Part shown: piece by piece, positions 1-4,989 of the stretch
Position numbering within the stretch: position 1 is the first letter of the stretch
Layout: every line of letters starts with the position of its first letter
Assembly: GCA_947584125.1 (NCBI GenBank)
Contig: CANPWI010000097.1
Span: 1 to 5,196 of the forward strand
DNA length: 5,196 bases
Direction: 5' to 3'
From: an uncultured Clostridia bacterium
GTDB taxonomy: Bacteria; Bacillota; Clostridia; TANB77; CAG-508
Translations under genes and position numbers: made by a program
Notes under the pieces: model-generated
What the model was told of the DNA's origin: nothing
Database searches by the model: none
Seen by the model: the letters and a program-made list of their open reading frames with translations, nothing else

Positions 1-105
1 AATAGCAGTCATATGAATAGGTACTTCAAATAGTATTAATTTCAATTAAGTGTGACATATGTTTGACAAACCTACATATATGCAAGAGAAAATCAAAAAT
101 TTCCA

Positions 106-134
106 TTGTATTTTTTTTATTAATAAGTTATAAT
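106..134 (+). promoter_or_regulatory. Sigma-A promoter of ssrA
   Basis: A -35 element TTGTAT (106-111) and a perfect -10 TATAAT (129-134) are separated by 17 nt. Transcription would begin near 141, leaving a leader of about 7 nt before the mature tmRNA 5' end at 148. That fits the known removal of a short 5' leader by RNase P. An alternative -10, TATAGT at 135-140, would place the start exactly at 148 but has no good -35 partner. Confidence 0.7.
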
Positions 135-147
135 TATAGTTGTACTT

Positions 148-503
148 GGGGGTGCAATTGGTTTCGACAGTAATATAGAAGTATAAGTAGCGAGTGGTGG
201 ATGTTCGCTTCGGCCACCTTAAAAAAAGCGAGAATAAATATAAACGCTGATAACGAAGAATTAGCATTTGCTGCCTAGTTGCAGCATCATCTTATATTAA
301 TTTCCTACGATTAATATAAGGTGTCAAATTAGTAGGAAACGAAGCTATTTTTTGTTTCAAAAATAGTGGGTATTATAGAAACTACTTTATATAGAACGCG
401 TTTGTTCGTGCTATGTAAAGGAAAATAAAAAGCAAACTGCACTCGGAGAAGCTTATATGGAAATGTTATCTGGACAGGAGTTCAACTCTCCTCACCTCCA
501 CCA
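148..503 (+). ncRNA. ssrA: Transfer-messenger RNA (tmRNA), one-piece form
   Basis: This RNA rescues ribosomes stalled on mRNAs without stop codons. It acts with SmpB as an alanine tRNA and then as a short message that adds a degradation tag. The tRNA-like ends are clear. The acceptor stem is GGGGGTG (148-154) paired with CACCTCC (493-499), followed by discriminator A and an encoded CCA ending at 503. The T-arm AGGAG/CTCCT closes a TTCAACT loop, and the conserved 5' segment GGTTTCGACAG is present. P2 pairs GTATAAG (181-187) with CTTATAT (451-457). Four pseudoknots can be drawn. PK1 is GCGAG 190-194 with TTCGC 204-208, plus GGTGG 196-200 with CCACC 214-218. PK2 is 291-300 with 311-320, plus 301-308 with 332-339. 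PK3 is 345-352 with 359-366, plus GTTTC 354-358 with GAAAC 378-382. PK4 is 385-394 with 411-420, plus GTTTG 400-404 with CAAAC 433-437. The 356-nt length is normal. No terminator follows, so the 3' end must be made by processing. No smpB is visible in the 147 nt upstream. Confidence 0.98.
246..278 (+). other. tmRNA tag-peptide reading frame (ADNEELAFAA, stop TAG)
   Basis: This is the message part of tmRNA. The resume codon is probably GCT at 246, preceded by the A-rich ATAAAC that also precedes the resume codon in clostridial tmRNAs. Reading from there gives Ala-Asp-Asn-Glu-Glu-Leu-Ala-Phe-Ala-Ala and a TAG stop at 276-278. The hydrophobic end with terminal Ala-Ala is the signal recognised by ClpXP-type proteases. 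The -AFAA end differs from the commoner -ALAA. The resume codon is assigned by position and by the tag's sense, not by experiment. Confidence 0.9.
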
Positions 504-534
504 ATTATATGTAATTTTTAAAGGAGAAATAAAA

Positions 535-795
535 GTGCTAGGAAATATATTATTAGGAATAGTATCATTATGTACCATGATTTCGTATTTACCACAAACA
601 ATAAAATTAATTAAAACAAAAAAATCAAATGATTTAAGTCTACAATCATGGATATTGTGGGTTGTAAGTAGCTTATCATACACACTATATGCTGTTATAT
701 GCAGTAAAGAATTTATGCTGATATTTGAAACATCATTAGAATTATTTTTCTGTTTATTAATTTTAATATTAGCTATAAAGTATAAAAAAAGTTAG
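535..795 (+). CDS. PQ-loop / SemiSWEET-like small membrane transporter
   Basis: The product is 86 residues with three predicted membrane helices (about residues 4-20, 39-55 and 60-81). This is one triple-helix bundle, the size and topology of bacterial SemiSWEETs, which work as homodimers. The hallmark YLPQ (18-21) ends helix 1. It is followed by the basic loop TIKLIKTKKSNDLSLQSW, a very typical PQ-loop pattern (TK-S-D-S). Family members move sugars or other small solutes by facilitated diffusion. From remembered SemiSWEET sequence, the sugar-stacking Trp of helix 2 aligns with Tyr49 and the helix-3 Asn with about Glu65/Thr66, so sugar transport should not be assumed. The start is GTG at 535 because AAAGGAG (520-526) lies 8 nt upstream. 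The in-frame ATG at 457 is inside tmRNA and would give 26 implausible extra residues. The gene begins 31 nt after the tmRNA end with no terminator or clear promoter between, so it probably shares the ssrA transcript. The hairpin at 879-927 can end that transcript. Confidence 0.85.
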   Translation: MLGNILLGIVSLCTMISYLPQTIKLIKTKKSNDLSLQSWILWVVSSLSYTLYAVICSKEFMLIFETSLELFFCLLILILAIKYKKS

Positions 796-797
796 TG

Positions 798-826
798 TTG
801 ACATATTCTGAAATATCAATTATAAT
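798..826 (+). promoter_or_regulatory. Perfect-consensus sigma-A promoter for a small RNA
   Basis: TTGACA (798-803) and TATAAT (821-826) are spaced by exactly 17 nt, matching consensus at all twelve positions. It starts 2 nt after the stop codon of the PQ-loop gene. No open reading frame of credible size or ribosome-binding site follows; the transcript instead meets two hairpins and a terminator within about 95 nt. Expected start is near 833. It is stronger on paper than the opposing promoter at 1127-1155, as expected if it makes an antitoxin RNA. Confidence 0.85.
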
Positions 827-830
827 AAAT

Positions 831-842
831 ATAGGAAATGAA
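831..842 (+). repeat. Left arm of a 12-nt inverted repeat at the two RNA 5' ends
   Basis: ATAGGAAATGAA here is repeated exactly, inverted, at 1108-1119. Each copy sits just downstream of a -10 box, so the plus-strand small RNA and the minus-strand peptide mRNA start with nearly the same bases. If the minus-strand mRNA reaches about 831, its 3' end can pair with its own 5' end over up to 12 bp. Confidence 0.75.
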
Positions 843-863
843 TAACCGCAGTGAATGCGGTTA
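831..863 (-). terminator. Possible terminator of the minus-strand peptide mRNA
   Basis: Read on the minus strand, TAACCGCA (863-856) pairs with TGCGGTTA (850-843) around a 5-nt loop, followed by TTCATTTCC and further T-rich sequence. The stem is strong but the tail is only moderately T-rich, so the 3' end is uncertain. An end near 835-831 would give an mRNA of about 285 nt, close to the size of bsrG and txpA mRNAs as I recall them. Confidence 0.4.
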
Positions 864-928
864 CCACTACATATAGTTATAACAACACATTCGCAATATT
901 GGTATAGTGGAATGTGTTGTTATTTTTA
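833..928 (+). ncRNA. Putative antisense antitoxin RNA (type I TA), ~95 nt
   Basis: The RNA is delimited by the consensus promoter at 798-826 and the terminator at 879-927. It contains hairpin 1 (TAACCGCA 843-850, loop GTGAA, TGCGGTTA 856-863), a single-stranded linker, and the 14-bp terminator hairpin. Linker bases CCACTA (864-869) are complementary to TAGTGG (905-910) in and beside the terminator loop, so an intramolecular pseudoknot is possible. On the opposite strand lies the 3' UTR of a 37-codon hydrophobic peptide ORF. The RNA is fully complementary to that 3' UTR and just reaches the stop codon (926-928). Convergent 3'-overlapping antisense RNAs of this kind (RatA, SR4 in Bacillus) silence holin-like toxins and trigger RNase III cleavage. 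Function here is inferred from layout. I know of no RNA family matching it. A plain free-standing regulatory RNA is the alternative. Confidence 0.7.
879..927 (+). terminator. Intrinsic terminator, perfect 14-bp stem
   Basis: Bases 879-892 pair without mismatch with 910-923 around a 17-nt loop, and TTTTT follows at 923-927. It would terminate both the small RNA started near 833 and any read-through from the PQ-loop gene (and hence ssrA). The T-tract overlaps the complement of the toxin stop codon on the other strand. Confidence 0.85.
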
Positions 929-1039
929 TTCCTTATCTATAATTGAATTTACATATTTTATGTATAAAATCGTTAATAAGGTTACGTTTATTGTTGTTGA
1001 TACCATTAGGGCATATATTAGAAAAAGTATAAAACTCAT
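926..1039 (-). CDS. Small hydrophobic peptide, candidate type I (holin-like) toxin
   Basis: The product is 37 residues and starts MSFILFLIYALMV. Residues 3-27 form one hydrophobic segment with a polar patch (Ser14, Thr15, Thr16, Asn18), followed by a short hydrophilic tail from Lys28 ending Asp-Lys-Glu. Size and pattern resemble membrane toxins of the TxpA/BsrG/Hol-Tox kind (about 30-60 aa), which depolarise or damage the cell membrane. Sequence similarity is only general. A real gene is supported by a strong SD GAGGTG (1051-1046) 6 nt before the ATG, a promoter with 17-nt spacing upstream (1127-1155), an SD-sequestering hairpin in the leader, and a convergent antisense RNA covering the whole 3' UTR. 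It was found by reading the minus strand directly and is below usual gene-caller size limits. It lies between a PQ-loop gene and uvrA, both on the other strand. Alternatives are a small regulatory membrane peptide or a decayed relic; no frameshift or stop interrupts it. Confidence 0.65.
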   Translation of the reverse strand: MSFILFLIYALMVSTTINVTLLTILYIKYVNSIIDKE

Positions 1040-1042
1040 AAA

Positions 1043-1088
1043 CACCACCTCACTTTCTGATAACAAAAGTTACCTTAGTGCAGTGGCA
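1043..1088 (-). promoter_or_regulatory. SD-sequestering hairpin in the toxin mRNA leader
   Basis: In minus-strand RNA, TGCCACTGCACT (1088-1077) pairs with AGTGAGGTGGTG (1054-1043): 11 of 12 positions pair, with one G-A mismatch, and the whole SD GAGGTG is buried. Above it, after a small internal loop, GGTAAC (1074-1069) pairs with GTTATC (1064-1059) around a TTTT loop. Four of the pairs are G-U, which would be C-A mismatches in plus-strand RNA, so the structure belongs to the minus-strand transcript. Such sequestration is typical of type I toxin mRNAs. Confidence 0.65.
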
Positions 1089-1112
1089 ACACATATCTAC
1101 TACTATGTTCAT
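1050..1112 (-). CDS. Possible 20-codon upstream ORF of the toxin mRNA
   Basis: The frame starts at ATG 1112-1110, about 7 nt into the predicted mRNA, and ends with TGA at 1052-1050. The stop lies inside the toxin SD. The encoded peptide (MNIVVDMCCHCTKVTFVIRK) matches nothing I recognise. The AGGA before the ATG is too close to be a good SD, so translation would be weak or nearly leaderless. If translated, ribosomes would disrupt the SD-sequestering hairpin and could couple toxin synthesis, as mok does for hok. It may equally be chance. Confidence 0.25.
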   Translation of the reverse strand: MNIVVDMCCHCTKVTFVIRK

Positions 1113-1134
1113 TTCCTATGTAAAATAGTATAAT
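1106..1134 (+). promoter_or_regulatory. Probable uvrA promoter (weak -35)
   Basis: A perfect -10 TATAAT at 1129-1134 is preceded 17 nt upstream by TGTTCA (1106-1111), a poor -35. Start would be near 1141, giving a leader of about 85 nt. The -10 overlaps the -10 of the opposing toxin promoter (1127-1132). The gap from 1134 to 1226 is very A/T-rich with no better candidate. Confidence 0.45.
1108..1119 (-). repeat. Right arm of the 12-nt inverted repeat
   Basis: On the minus strand this reads ATAGGAAATGAA, identical to 831-842 on the plus strand. It forms the predicted 5' end of the toxin mRNA and contains the start codon of the upstream ORF. Confidence 0.75.
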
Positions 1135-1155
1135 ATAGAATTTAAAATAAATCAA
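1127..1155 (-). promoter_or_regulatory. Sigma-A promoter of the candidate toxin mRNA
   Basis: Read on the minus strand, TTGATT (1155-1150) and TATACT (1132-1127) are 17 nt apart; nine of twelve positions match consensus. Start would be near 1119, which yields an 80-nt leader before the 37-codon ORF. Confidence 0.65.
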
Positions 1156-1164
1156 TACAAAAAA

Positions 1165-1176
1165 GAACAAAATTTC
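1165..1176. promoter_or_regulatory. Possible degenerate LexA (SOS) box
   Basis: GAAC-AAAA-TTTC differs at one half-site base from the Firmicutes SOS core GAAC-N4-GTTC, and a G follows it as in many boxes. It lies about 24 nt downstream of the predicted uvrA start, where LexA could block elongation. uvrA is a classic LexA-controlled gene in Bacillus. A single match in such AT-rich DNA could be chance. Confidence 0.35.
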
Positions 1177-1215
1177 GTTTTTTAAAATAAAATTTTTAAA
1201 AAAGTTAGTTTTTTT

Positions 1216-1223
1216 GGGGGAAG
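1216..1223 (+). promoter_or_regulatory. Ribosome-binding site that sets the uvrA start
   Basis: GGGGGAAG lies immediately upstream of ATG 1226, with 5 nt between the G-run and the start codon. It favours ATG 1226 over the in-frame TTG at 1214, which would lie before and inside the SD. Confidence 0.75.
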
Positions 1224-1225
1224 CT

Positions 1226-4048
1226 ATGAATGATAAAATTTTAATAAAAGGGGCAAAAGAGCATAATTTAAAAAATATTACACTAGAAATACCAAGAGAC
1301 AAATTAGTTGTTATAACTGGACTTTCAGGTTCAGGTAAATCATCACTTGCTTTTGATACCTTATATGCAGAAGGCCAAAGAAGGTATGTTGAAAGTTTAT
1401 CTGCGTATGCAAGACAATTTTTAGGTTTAATGGAAAAACCAGATGTAGAATCAATAGATGGATTATCACCAGCTATATCAATAGACCAAAAAACAACATC
1501 AAAAAATCCTCGTTCTACAGTTGGAACTGTAACAGAAATATATGATTATATTCGTCTTTTATATGCAAGAATTGGAGTACCATATTGCCCAAAATGTGGC
1601 AAAAAAATAGAAAAACAAACACTAGACCAAATTGTTAATAGTGTATTAGAATTAGAAGAAGGTACTAAAATACAGGTATTAGCACCAATTATTAGAGGTA
1701 GAAAAGGTGAATTTACAAAAATAATTCAAGAATATCAAAAAGAAGGATTTGTAAGGGCAAGAGTCGATGGAGAAAATGTTGAATTAACTGATGATTTTAA
1801 TATAGATAGAAAGAAAAAACATAATATTGAAATTGTAGTAGATAGATTGGTTATAAAGCCAGAAATTAGAAATAGATTAGCAGAGTCTGTAGAAATTGCA
1901 TTAAAACATGCAAATAATCTTGTAATTATAGATATTGTTGGAAAAGAAGAGAAATTATTTAGTAGTAATTATGCTTGTCCAGACTGTGGTATAAGTATTG
2001 AAGAATTAACACCAAGAATGTTCTCTTTTAATAACCCTTTTGGTGCATGTCCAACCTGTACAGGAATTGGATATATAATGAAAATGGATGAAGATTTAAT
2101 AATACCAGATAAAAATAAAACATTATATGATGGCGTAAAAGCATTTGGTGCCAGCACTATGAAAAAAGGCGACACTATGGCAAAAATGTATTTTGAAAGT
2201 ATTGGAAGACATTATGGAGTAGATATATCTGTACCAATAAAGAAATTACCAAGAAGCTTTTTAGAAAAAATATTATATGGAACAGGTGATGAGGTAATAG
2301 ATTTTGAATATGCATCACCATCTGGAGTTAGAAAGTTTTCAGCACCTTTTGAAGGAGTATTACCTGCATTAGATAGGAGACATTCAGAGACTAAATCTCA
2401 AGGTATGAGAGATTTCTATGAAATGTATATGAGCAATAGTGATTGTGAAGAATGTCATGGAGCAAGGTTAAAAAAAGAAAGTTTATCTGTTAAGGTCGGT
2501 GGTAAAAATATACAAGAATTAACAGAGATGCAAATATATCAGATAAAGGACTTTTTAAATAACATTGAACTTAGCAAAAAAGATAAAATTATTGCAGAGC
2601 AAATATTTAAGGAACTAAATAAAAGATTACAATTTTTAATGGATGTAGGACTTGAATATTTAACATTAGCAAGGTCTGCAGGAACATTATCAGGAGGAGA
2701 AGCACAGCGTATAAGATTAGCTACACAAATTGGTTCAAGTTTAACAGGTGTTTTATACATTTTAGATGAACCAAGTATAGGTTTACATCAAAGAGATAAT
2801 GATAAATTAATTGCAACTTTAAAAAAATTGAGAGATTTAGGAAATACAGTTCTTGTTGTAGAACATGATGAAGATACTATGTATGCAGCAGACCAAATTA
2901 TCGATATTGGACCAGGTGCAGGTGTACATGGTGGAAATGTAATTGCACAAGGAACTGCAGAAGAAATAAAAGAGGTAAAAGATTCTATAACAGGACAATA
3001 TTTAAGTGGAAGAAAGAAAATATCTGTACCTAAGAAAAGAAGAAGATCTAATGGAAAATCAATAGAAATCATAGGAGCAACACAAAATAATTTAAAAAAT
3101 ATAAATGTAAAAATACCTTTGGGAGTATTTACATGTATTACAGGTGTATCAGGTTCAGGAAAGAGTACCCTAATAAATGAGGTACTATATAAAACACTTG
3201 CAAGACAAATGAATGGAGCTAATGAAAAACCTGGAAAATGTAAAGAAATAAAGGGTATAGAGAATATAGATAAAATAATAAATATTGACCAATCACCAAT
3301 AGGAAGAACTCCTCGTTCTAATCCTGCAACATATACAGGTGTATTTGATATAATTAGAGATTTATTTGCTGGAACAAATGAAGCTAAATTAAGAGGATAT
3401 GATAAAGGTAGATTTAGCTTTAATGTTCAAGGGGGAAGATGTGAGGCATGTAAAGGTGATGGTATTATAAGAATAGGAATGCATTTTTTACCAGATGTAT
3501 ATGTACCATGTGAGGTATGTAATGGAGCAAGATATAATCAAGAAACATTAGAGGTTAAATATAAAGGAAAAAATATTTCAGATGTTTTAAATATGACTGT
3601 AGAAGAAGCATTAGAATTTTTTGATAAAATACCTAGAATAAAACAAAAAATTCAAACATTATATGATGTAGGACTTGGATATATAAAATTAGGACAACCT
3701 TCAACAACATTATCAGGAGGAGAAGCACAAAGAGTAAAACTCGCAACTGAATTATCAAAAAAAGCAACAGGAAAAACTTTGTACATTTTAGACGAGCCAA
3801 CAACAGGATTACATATTGCAGATGTACACAAATTAGTAGATATTTTACAAAGACTAGTAGATACTGGAAATAGTATAGTAGTAATAGAACATAATTTAGA
3901 CTTAATAAAAACAGCAGATTATATAATTGATTTAGGACCAGAAGGAGGAGAAAAGGGAGGAACAATTATACAAGTTGGAACTCCAGAGCAAGTAGTAAAA
4001 AATGAAAAGTCATATACTGGTAAATTCTTAAAGAAATATTTAGAATAA
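1226..4048 (+). CDS. uvrA: UvrABC excinuclease subunit A
   Basis: UvrA is the ATP-dependent damage sensor of nucleotide excision repair. As a dimer it scans DNA, loads UvrB at lesions and leaves before UvrC cuts. At 940 residues it is full length. Two ABC ATPase modules are complete. Module I has Walker A GLSGSGKS (32-39), signature LSGGE (488-492) and Walker B with Asp514-Glu515. Module II has Walker A GVSGSGKST (640-648), signature LSGGE (829-833) and Asp856-Glu857. Zinc site 1 is Cys251, 254, 275 and 278; zinc site 2, needed for damage recognition, is Cys739, 742, 762 and 765. A further CPKC at 121-124 lies before the UvrB-binding region. The start is ATG 1226, behind GGGGGAAG; a TTG at 1214 would add only four residues. 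It is monocistronic here: no uvrB precedes it, although uvrB-uvrA is a common pair. It ends with tandem TAA codons and a terminator. A near-match LexA site upstream suggests SOS control. Confidence 0.99.
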   Translation: MNDKILIKGAKEHNLKNITLEIPRDKLVVITGLSGSGKSSLAFDTLYAEGQRRYVESLSAYARQFLGLMEKPDVESIDGLSPAISIDQKTTSKNPRSTVGTVTEIYDYIRLLYARIGVPYCPKCGKKIEKQTLDQIVNSVLELEEGTKIQVLAPIIRGRKGEFTKIIQEYQKEGFVRARVDGENVELTDDFNIDRKKKHNIEIVVDRLVIKPEIRNRLAESVEIALKHANNLVIIDIVGKEEKLFSSNYACPDCGISIEELTPRMFSFNNPFGACPTCTGIGYIMKMDEDLIIPDKNKTLYDGVKAFGASTMKKGDTMAKMYFESIGRHYGVDISVPIKKLPRSFLEKILYGTGDEVIDFEYASPSGVRKFSAPFEGVLPALDRRHSETKSQGMRDFYEMYMSNSDCEECHGARLKKESLSVKVGGKNIQELTEMQIYQIKDFLNNIELSKKDKIIAEQIFKELNKRLQFLMDVGLEYLTLARSAGTLSGGEAQRIRLATQIGSSLTGVLYILDEPSIGLHQRDNDKLIATLKKLRDLGNTVLVVEHDEDTMYAADQIIDIGPGAGVHGGNVIAQGTAEEIKEVKDSITGQYLSGRKKISVPKKRRRSNGKSIEIIGATQNNLKNINVKIPLGVFTCITGVSGSGKSTLINEVLYKTLARQMNGANEKPGKCKEIKGIENIDKIINIDQSPIGRTPRSNPATYTGVFDIIRDLFAGTNEAKLRGYDKGRFSFNVQGGRCEACKGDGIIRIGMHFLPDVYVPCEVCNGARYNQETLEVKYKGKNISDVLNMTVEEALEFFDKIPRIKQKIQTLYDVGLGYIKLGQPSTTLSGGEAQRVKLATELSKKATGKTLYILDEPTTGLHIADVHKLVDILQRLVDTGNSIVVIEHNLDLIKTADYIIDLGPEGGEKGGTIIQVGTPEQVVKNEKSYTGKFLKKYLE

Positions 4049-4053
4049 TAAGG

Positions 4054-4090
4054 AAGCGGACTTTATTTTAAGTCCACTTTACTATTTTTA
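4054..4090. terminator. Bidirectional terminator between uvrA and pyrB
   Basis: AAGCGGACTT (4054-4063) pairs with AAGTCCACTT (4070-4079) around a 6-nt loop. On the plus strand there is one C-A mismatch, and the tail TTTACTATTTTTATTTG is T-rich, so it ends uvrA. On the minus strand that mismatch becomes a G-U pair, giving ten continuous pairs, but the following CCTTATTATTC is only moderately T-rich. It serves the convergent ends of both genes. Confidence 0.8.
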
Positions 4091-4095
4091 TTTGT

Positions 4096-4965
4096 TTACT
4101 TTTCTAAAGCTGAATAAATCATTGCCATTCTTACAAAAACACCGTTTTCAATTTGTTTAAATATTCTAGATTTAGAACATTCAACTACATCATCTGCAAT
4201 TTCTATATTTCTATTAAATGGTGCAGGATGCATAATAATTGAATTAGATTTCATTTTATTAACTCTTTCAACATTTAATCCGTATAATCTGTGATAATTT
4301 TCTGGTGTTATACTCATAGATTTTTCTAATCTTTCATTTTGAATTCTTAAAAGCATAACAATATCTACTTTATCTATAATATCATCCAATTTACAAAATT
4401 CATATGCATCTTCTCTAAATTCTTCAGGACCAGATATATAAACATTCATTCCAAGTCGTTTCATAATATCAATGTTAGAATGAGCAACACGAGAATGTTT
4501 AATGTCACCAACAATAGCAATACTTAAGTTTTCAAATGAACCAAACTCTTGACGAATAGTTAGTAAATCCAAAAGTGATTGAGATGGATGATTTCCAGTT
4601 CCATCACCAGCATTTAAAATAGGAATATTAATTTTATTAGGAAAATGGTTATAATATTCATTTTCGGTAGCTCTAATAATTAAAGCATCACAACCAAAAG
4701 ACTCAAAAGTTTTAATTGTATCATATAAAGTTTCTCCTTTTTTCAAACTAGAATTACTTGCGTCAAAATTTAATGTCTTACATCCAAGTCTTAAAGCAGC
4801 AGTATCAAAACTATAATGTGTTCTAGTAGAAGGTTCAAAAAATAAATTAGCAATAATTTTTTCCCCATTATAATTTAATTTTTTACCACTTTTAAATTCC
4901 TCTGCCAAATCTAATAAATCACTAATTTCTGAGATTGATAAATCCTCTAATTTAAAAATATTCAT
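4096..4965 (-). CDS. pyrB: Aspartate carbamoyltransferase, catalytic subunit
   Basis: The enzyme joins carbamoyl phosphate to L-aspartate to give N-carbamoyl-aspartate, the first committed step of pyrimidine synthesis; it acts in the cytosol as a trimer. At 289 residues it is slightly shorter than the Bacillus subtilis enzyme (about 304) and very similar in pattern. The carbamoyl-phosphate loop FFEPSTRT (42-49) is present, and the 80s-loop lysine is Lys76 in KKGETLYDT. HPSQ is at 126-129, GDIKHSRVAHS spans 153-163 (Arg159), and LLRIQNER spans 205-212 with the aspartate-binding Arg207 and Gln209. HPAPFNR is at 246-252. His50 replaces the Arg often seen after STRT, a change I also recall in streptococcal PyrB, so it is not a defect. 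The start ATG has GGAGG 6 nt upstream. The gene stands alone: downstream is convergent uvrA, and no pyrI, pyrC or carAB is in the window. This fits an unregulated Bacillus-type enzyme without PyrI. Confidence 0.98.
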   Translation of the reverse strand: MNIFKLEDLSISEISDLLDLAEEFKSGKKLNYNGEKIIANLFFEPSTRTHYSFDTAALRLGCKTLNFDASNSSLKKGETLYDTIKTFESFGCDALIIRATENEYYNHFPNKINIPILNAGDGTGNHPSQSLLDLLTIRQEFGSFENLSIAIVGDIKHSRVAHSNIDIMKRLGMNVYISGPEEFREDAYEFCKLDDIIDKVDIVMLLRIQNERLEKSMSITPENYHRLYGLNVERVNKMKSNSIIMHPAPFNRNIEIADDVVECSKSRIFKQIENGVFVRMAMIYSALEK

Positions 4966-4989
4966 AATAAACCTCCATATTTTTAATGT

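Noticed and set aside
63..68. TTGACA upstream of ssrA
   Set aside because: A perfect -35 hexamer but no -10 at 16-18 nt (position 86 on is GAGAAA); the 106-134 pair fits the tmRNA end better.
1..105. Possible tail of an upstream gene such as smpB
   Set aside because: All three plus frames meet a stop within the first 33 nt, and the few codons before it do not resemble an SmpB C-terminus.
402..430. TTGTTC-N17-ATAAAA as a promoter for the PQ-loop gene
   Set aside because: Weak at both boxes and built from tmRNA PK4 sequence that is explained by RNA structure.
457..534. ATG at 457 as the start of the PQ-loop protein
   Set aside because: It lies in the 3' half of tmRNA and would translate the T-arm and acceptor strand; GTG 535 has a proper SD and gives the normal family length.
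838..876. 12-codon ORF at the start of the plus-strand small RNA
   Set aside because: AGGA is too close to the ATG and the frame runs through hairpin 1; the start codon is simply part of the inverted repeat.
855..1133. 92-codon plus-strand ORF
   Set aside because: It has no SD, starts inside a small-RNA hairpin, crosses a strong terminator, and lies opposite the better-supported 37-codon peptide gene and its leader.
1159..1183. A-run/T-run inverted repeat before uvrA as a terminator
   Set aside because: The stem is nearly all A-T with a bulge, and the tail turns A-rich; it is more likely composition than signal.
3633..3965. 110-codon leucine-rich minus-strand ORF inside uvrA
   Set aside because: Composition comes from reading AT-rich uvrA codons in reverse; no SD, and uvrA is intact here. 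The same holds for the other antisense frames in uvrA and over tmRNA.
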